Origin: Nonomuraea guangzhouensis
GTDB lineage: Bacteria; Actinomycetota; Actinomycetes; Streptosporangiales; Streptosporangiaceae
Length of the DNA: 64,000 nt
Assembly: GCF_019396345.1 (NCBI RefSeq)
Contig: NZ_JAHKRM010000041.1
Coordinates: 52,559 to 116,558 of the forward strand
Direction: 5' to 3'
Below the pieces are notes generated by a model, which was not told the origin of the DNA, ran no database searches, and worked only from the letters and a program-made list of their open reading frames with translations. Below, piece by piece: positions 59,642 to 64,000 of this stretch. The position numbers were made by a program, and so were the translations under genes. Positions within the stretch are counted from its first letter, which is position 1; every line of letters begins with the position of its first letter.

Positions 59642-60657
59642 CCCTGCCCGACCTGCGGGACGTCCTGCGCGAGTACGGCAACAGCCCCTCACCCGCCAAC
59701 CCGGCCCGGGCCGAGCAGGTGCGGGCCCGCATCCGCCGGATCCGCCTGCGCAGGCGCGCGCTGGGCGGCGGCGGGGTGGTCGCGGTGGCGGCGGCCGTCG
59801 CGCTGGGTTTCTCTCTTCTCCCCGGTACGGCGGAGCCGCTGGTCAATACCGAAGACGAGTCCACCGCTGTCGCCGCCCAGCTCGCGGACCTCCTGCCGGA
59901 GCGCTTCACCGCGGCGGACGGCGCGAAGTACCGGCGGATCGCCACCACGTCGATCAAGAGGACGGGGCCGACCAAGGTCTCGGTGACGGTCCCGTTCTCC
60001 GGCAAGCCGCTCGACGCCGGAGCGGTCTGCGCAGGGCCGGACAACAGCGCGCCCAGAACGTCGATCTCCGCCTACGGGCCCGCGGCGGCCCCCTTCGGCC
60101 CGTGCTCGAGGCGCATGCAGCTGCGGCCGCTCCAGGTGCCGGCCGCCGCGGGCGGCACGGAGCTCAAGGTCACGTTCGACACGACCGCGACCGGCTCGGG
60201 TTGTGTGGTGCGGAACGGCAAGTGCGTGCCGCAGAAGGAGACCCGCGGCGTCTGGGCACTGGCCGTGTACGAATGGACACCGCCCGCGCGGCCGGTCAAG
60301 CCGCCAAAACTCAAAGCCCTGCCGGACCACGTGGGGAAGGCGCGGCTCGCGGAGACGAAGACCGGCGCCTGGCCGCAGGACACCTCCGCCACCTTCAAGG
60401 TGCGAGGCAAGGTCGGCTTCGACACCTTGTGCACCGGCGAACTGGCCGGGGACCTGTGGTTCAGCTTCGAGGTGGACGGCCACATGGAGCCCAGCGGGGG
60501 CGCCTGCGGCGTATGGAAGGGTGGCGCCTTCCCCTCGGCGGTGAACGAGTTCTCCTATCCCACGGACCGGACGACCACCGTCAAGGTCAAGTGGACGCTG
60601 AGGGGCGGCGGCACCAACCGCCCGGTCCGCTGGTCGGTCGGCCTCTACCGGAAGTAG
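59638..60657 (+). CDS. Membrane protein encoded with the sigma factor, probable anti-sigma or sensor
   Basis: A 339-residue protein. A 40-residue cytoplasmic part (LPDLRDVLREYGNSPSPANP and a basic RIRRIRLRRR stretch) is followed by one transmembrane helix (VVAVAAAVALGFSLLP) and a large extracellular domain with six cysteines and beta-rich sequence. It has no zinc-binding anti-sigma motif (HxxxCxxC), so it is not a ZAS-type protein. The coupled ATGA junction suggests it controls or senses for the sigma factor (inference). Confidence 0.78.
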   Translation: MTLPDLRDVLREYGNSPSPANPARAEQVRARIRRIRLRRRALGGGGVVAVAAAVALGFSLLPGTAEPLVNTEDESTAVAAQLADLLPERFTAADGAKYRRIATTSIKRTGPTKVSVTVPFSGKPLDAGAVCAGPDNSAPRTSISAYGPAAAPFGPCSRRMQLRPLQVPAAAGGTELKVTFDTTATGSGCVVRNGKCVPQKETRGVWALAVYEWTPPARPVKPPKLKALPDHVGKARLAETKTGAWPQDTSATFKVRGKVGFDTLCTGELAGDLWFSFEVDGHMEPSGGACGVWKGGAFPSAVNEFSYPTDRTTTVKVKWTLRGGGTNRPVRWSVGLYRK

Positions 60658-60667
60658 TCACGCCCCG

Positions 60668-61663
60668 GTGCTGTTGCCGACATATGTGACGAAGCTTTCG
60701 ATCCTCGACCGCTCCCTTGTCCGCGAGGGGCACGACCCGGCGACGGCGCTGCGCGACACCATCAGGTTCGCCAGGCAGGCGGAGGAGCTCGGCTACCACC
60801 GGTTCTGGGTGTCGGAGCACCACAGCGTGCCGGGGGTGGCCGGCTCGGCGCCGACCGTGCTGGCCGCCGCCGTCGCCTCGGCCACCGACCGGATCCGGGT
60901 GGGCACCGGCGGCGTGATGCTGCCCAACCACCGGCCGCTGGTGGTGGCCGAGCAGTTCGGCGTGCTGGAGTCGCTGAACCCGGGCCGCGTCGACATGGGG
61001 CTCGGCCGCTCGGTGGGCTTCACCGGCGGCATCAGGAAGGCACTGGGGCACGGCAAGGAGGACGCCGACGAGTTCGGCGGGCAACTGGCGGAGCTGCTCG
61101 GCTACTTCACCGGGGACCAGCGGGGGCATCCCGGTGTGCACGCGCTGCCCGCCGAGGGGCTGCGGCCGCAGGTGTTCGTGCTGGCCATGGGCTCGGGGGC
61201 GGACATCGCCGCCGAGCACGGGCTGCCCATGGTGATCGGGGGCGGCGGGGCCCGGCTGCGGGAGGCGATCTCGCGGTATCGCACCGGGTTCCGTCCGTCG
61301 GCCTGGGCGGCGCGGCCGTACGTCGTCCTGGCGGCGAACGTCGCGGTCGGCGAGACGGCCCGCGAGGCGGCGCTGCTGCAGGTGCCGGAGGCGTGGGCGA
61401 CCGCGCGATCGCGGACGAGCGGCGCCTTCCCGCCCCTATCCCCGGCCGAGCGGGTGCTGGCGACGGAGATGACCGAGCGGGAGCGGGCGCTGTTCGAGGA
61501 GTCGCGCAAGGGGCAGGTCCACGGCACCGGGCAGGAGGTGGAGATCGAACTCGGGGCGCTGATCGAGCTCACCGGCGCCGACGAGGTCCTGGTGACCATG
61601 AACAGCTACGACCTGGATCAGCGGCTCGATTCCTACCGGCGGCTCGCTCGGACAGCCGTCTGA
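60668..61663 (+). CDS. LLM-class flavin-dependent oxidoreductase
   Basis: A 331-residue luciferase-like monooxygenase-fold enzyme with the family's group-1 start KLSILDRSLVREG, then QAEELGYHRFWVSEHHSVPG, RIRVGTGGVMLPNHRPLVVA and GLGRSVGF. It uses FMN or F420 in the cytoplasm; the substrate is unknown. It starts at GTG, 10 nt after the anti-sigma gene, so it may be read through from that operon. Confidence 0.93.
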   Translation: MLLPTYVTKLSILDRSLVREGHDPATALRDTIRFARQAEELGYHRFWVSEHHSVPGVAGSAPTVLAAAVASATDRIRVGTGGVMLPNHRPLVVAEQFGVLESLNPGRVDMGLGRSVGFTGGIRKALGHGKEDADEFGGQLAELLGYFTGDQRGHPGVHALPAEGLRPQVFVLAMGSGADIAAEHGLPMVIGGGGARLREAISRYRTGFRPSAWAARPYVVLAANVAVGETAREAALLQVPEAWATARSRTSGAFPPLSPAERVLATEMTERERALFEESRKGQVHGTGQEVEIELGALIELTGADEVLVTMNSYDLDQRLDSYRRLARTAV

Positions 61664-61769
61664 GCACGAATTCATTGATGCTTTGTTGGCAACTGACTTA
61701 CTTGCGCGCCGGTCCCTTGATCGGATAGTCACGTTTTGTCACCCTCACTGACCACGCTTAGGGGGCTCC

Positions 61770-63959
61770 ATGGCGCGCAACCGATTCATCGGAATCGCGG
61801 CCGCTATTCTCGCATTACCCCTTTTGTCGGCTATCCCGGCGCACGCCGATCCCAAGGCTCCGCCGTCAAGCGACATCCGGGAACTTTCCCGCAAGGACTT
61901 CACCCTCGACGGCAAACCCGTCAAGGTGCCCGCCAAGTACGAGGCCAAGGCGCAGGCCAGGGCGAAGGCCGCGGCCGACACGCCGCCGGTCGGCACCGTC
62001 CGGCAGTGGCTGGGCCTGGACGACTTCAACGGCAGGCTCTATCGCAAGGACTACACGCTGCGCGGCGTGGGCAACAACATCGAGGTCTGGGTCGCCAACG
62101 ACCTGTCCTTCCCCGCCGGTGACTGCCGGGCGCAGATCCCGACGTCCACGCAGGTCACCGACGCGCAGGTGGCGGACCTGGTCACCCAGTTCGACACGAA
62201 CATGTACCCGAAGGAGACCGCCGCCTTCAGCACGCCGCCGGACCGCGACGGCACCAACGCCGTCCTCGGCCCTGACGCCAACGGCAACGGCGGCGTCTAC
62301 ACCGGCGGCGGCAACAAGACCGTCACCCTGGTCGACAACGTCAGGGACGACAACTACTACAGCTTCCCGGCCGCTCCGACGTACATCGCGGGCTTCTTCT
62401 CCGCCCAGTTCAACGAGCTGCTCGACCGCAACGTCATGACGATCGACGCGTTCGACTGGGCGCACCGCACCGGCGCGAACCCGCCCGACGAGCCGACCGC
62501 CGACCTGTGCACCTCGCGCCCGGCCCGGCCGCGCCAGTACGAGGGCACGTTCGCGCACGAGTGGCAGCACCTGGCGCACTACTACACCGACCCGCTCGAG
62601 ACCACCTGGATGAACGAGGGCCTGTCGGACCTCGCGATGAAGCTGGTCGGCTACTCCAACCCCGCGGCCACCGTGTCCGAACGCGGGACCGACAGCCACA
62701 TCTACTGCTTCCAGGGCTTCGGCATCGTCCAGACGCCGTACAACACCAACCCGCGCGACTGCGGCGGCCCGGAGAACTCGCTCAACATCTGGGGCGAGGG
62801 CGCCAACGCCAACGGCGTGCTGGCCGACTACGGCAACGCGTACTCGTTCATGCTGTTCCTGTACGACAGGTACGGCACGGCGTTCATGTCCGGCCTGCAC
62901 CGTGACGGCGCGCTGCAGGGCCTGGCCAGCTTGAAGGCGGCGCTGGCGGCCAAGGGCGTCACGAACATGTACCAGGTGATCCACGACTTCCAGACCTCCA
63001 CCCTGGTCGACCGGATCGTCGGCGGGACCAAGGGCGTCATGCTGGGCGTGCCGAAGAAGCGGGTCACGGCCGCCAGCCTGAACGCGACCGTCAACCTGGC
63101 GAACCCGGCCACCTACAAGACCGCCGGTGCCGCCCCCAACGGCGCCGACTACGTGCCGCTGCAGAAGGCGGACGGCACGTTCCTGCGCGGGGTGGACCTG
63201 CGCTCGCTGTCGTTCGAGGGCGCCAAGACGCTGCCCGCGCTCCCGCTGGCCTGGACCGTCGTCTCCGACGACCCGGACCGCGCGGGCAACCCGGTGCTGT
63301 TCTCCGGCAACGACAGCAACACCAACGCCGCCGCCGTCACCAAGGTGACCGTCCCGGCCGCCGACCCGACGCTGCGCTTCCTCGCCAAGTACGGCGCGGA
63401 GCAGGGCTTCGACTACGGCTACGTGATCGTCTCCACGGACGGCGGCAAGACCTACACCTCGATCGCCGGTGACAAGACGGTCGCGGGCCCGCTCGGCCCC
63501 GCGGTCAACGGCACCACGACCGGCTTCGAGCCGCACAGCTACAGCCTGTCGGCCTACGCCGGCAAGGAGATCCTCCTCGGCTTCCGCTACGTCAGCGACG
63601 CGGGGGTCAACGAGGGCGGCTGGAAGATCGACGACATCACGGTCGGCGCCACCGCGGTCAGCGACGGCTCGTCGCTCGACCCGTTCGACTCGCCGACCGA
63701 GGTCTTCCCGACCCCGGTCGAGAACTGGAACGTCCGGCTGATCGGCCTCGACGAGAAGCACTCGGTGGCGCTGCAGCTGGAGTCCAACGGCAAGACCAGC
63801 GTCAGCCTCAACCGGCTGCAGCTGGCCACCATGCTGCCGTTCCAGACGGTGGTCGCGGTGGTGGCCTACGACGAGTCGACGGAGCAGGTCGGCCAGTACG
63901 CGCCGTACACGCTCAAGGTCAACGGCGTCACCCAGCCGGGAGGTCGCCCGCAGACCTGA
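61770..63959 (+). CDS. Secreted zinc metalloprotease, M6/immune-inhibitor-A-like
   Basis: A 729-residue secreted protein. The signal peptide (ARNRFIGIAAAILALPLLSA) ends AHA. A propeptide-like segment precedes the catalytic domain, whose zinc motif is H263-E-W-Q-H267 in FAHEWQHLAHYY with the third ligand probably E283 in WMNEGLSD. After the catalytic domain comes a MAM/concanavalin-like module (FDYGYVIVSTDGGKTYTSIA; GGWKIDDITVG), the module found in immune inhibitor A proteases. It should degrade proteins outside the cell. Leu16 is a TTA codon. Confidence 0.88.
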   Translation: MARNRFIGIAAAILALPLLSAIPAHADPKAPPSSDIRELSRKDFTLDGKPVKVPAKYEAKAQARAKAAADTPPVGTVRQWLGLDDFNGRLYRKDYTLRGVGNNIEVWVANDLSFPAGDCRAQIPTSTQVTDAQVADLVTQFDTNMYPKETAAFSTPPDRDGTNAVLGPDANGNGGVYTGGGNKTVTLVDNVRDDNYYSFPAAPTYIAGFFSAQFNELLDRNVMTIDAFDWAHRTGANPPDEPTADLCTSRPARPRQYEGTFAHEWQHLAHYYTDPLETTWMNEGLSDLAMKLVGYSNPAATVSERGTDSHIYCFQGFGIVQTPYNTNPRDCGGPENSLNIWGEGANANGVLADYGNAYSFMLFLYDRYGTAFMSGLHRDGALQGLASLKAALAAKGVTNMYQVIHDFQTSTLVDRIVGGTKGVMLGVPKKRVTAASLNATVNLANPATYKTAGAAPNGADYVPLQKADGTFLRGVDLRSLSFEGAKTLPALPLAWTVVSDDPDRAGNPVLFSGNDSNTNAAAVTKVTVPAADPTLRFLAKYGAEQGFDYGYVIVSTDGGKTYTSIAGDKTVAGPLGPAVNGTTTGFEPHSYSLSAYAGKEILLGFRYVSDAGVNEGGWKIDDITVGATAVSDGSSLDPFDSPTEVFPTPVENWNVRLIGLDEKHSVALQLESNGKTSVSLNRLQLATMLPFQTVVAVVAYDESTEQVGQYAPYTLKVNGVTQPGGRPQT

Positions 63960-64000
63960 CAGGTGGTGATCTGAGGGCGGCCGCCGCACCCGCGGCGGGC

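Noticed and set aside
61866..63989. Long antisense frame (707 codons) opposite the M6-like protease
   Set aside because: Composition is the mirror of the real gene's codon bias, with no start context or family; the sense gene has a signal peptide and zinc motif.

Overview
The window reads as chromosome of a high-GC actinomycete, most likely a Streptosporangiaceae-type soil organism such as Nonomuraea (inference, no 16S here). Support: very high GC at third codon positions, frequent GTG starts, many secreted CBM-bearing polysaccharide hydrolases, CebR-type operators, F420/LLM-type enzymes, and TTA leucine codons placed early in secreted-protein and sigma-factor genes. I found no tRNA, rRNA, CRISPR array or intact mobile element.

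Layout. 0-3.5 kb: arabinan/arabinoxylan hydrolysis (GH43 fragment plus GH51). 3.5-10.5 kb: small regulator-enzyme pairs (MFS, TetR/DUF2218, MarR/SnoaL/NAD-binding protein, FMN reductase/XRE, pentapeptide protein). 10.45-12.8 kb: a gene graveyard with remnants of an F420 nitroreductase, a P-loop kinase, an APH-type phosphotransferase and an ABC exporter. 12.7-14.9 kb: aldo/keto reductase and Nudix protein. 14.9-21.2 kb: oxidative cellulose/chitin module (AA10 LPMO, GH3-Fn3-CBM2, secreted PQQ sugar dehydrogenase, CopC copper gene) with two CebR boxes. 21.2-25.3 kb: uronate catabolism (kduI, kduD, IclR) with a lactate-permease-family transporter. 25.3-32.5 kb: TetR/DUF6653, isoaspartyl methyltransferase-like protein, Cys-less HesB-like protein, CE7 esterase, GH75 chitosanase with two CBM-like modules, and an unusual alpha/beta hydrolase. 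32.5-39.7 kb: a 1340-residue secreted protein of unknown function, two small unknown genes and a secreted SGNH hydrolase. 39.8-48.5 kb: flavoenzymes, MarR/TetR, GNAT, SDR and a YtrA-type GntR-ABC operon, bracketed by TnpB and Tn3 transposase fragments.

48.6-58.1 kb holds the most coherent system: eight minus-strand genes joined by GTGA/ATGA or near-zero junctions (substrate-binding lipoprotein, two permeases, two ATPases, M20 peptidase, P1/DmpA peptidase, aldehyde dehydrogenase), divergent from a FadR-type GntR regulator. An almost identical 19-nt operator lies in that divergent promoter and also just upstream of an SDR dehydrogenase 13 kb away, which suggests one regulon that imports an amide or peptide, hydrolyses it and oxidises an alcohol via an aldehyde to an acid. 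58.1-64 kb: class III nucleotidyl cyclase, ECF sigma/anti-sigma pair, LLM oxidoreductase and a secreted M6-like metalloprotease.

All assignments come from reading protein families and motifs by eye; no database search was run.
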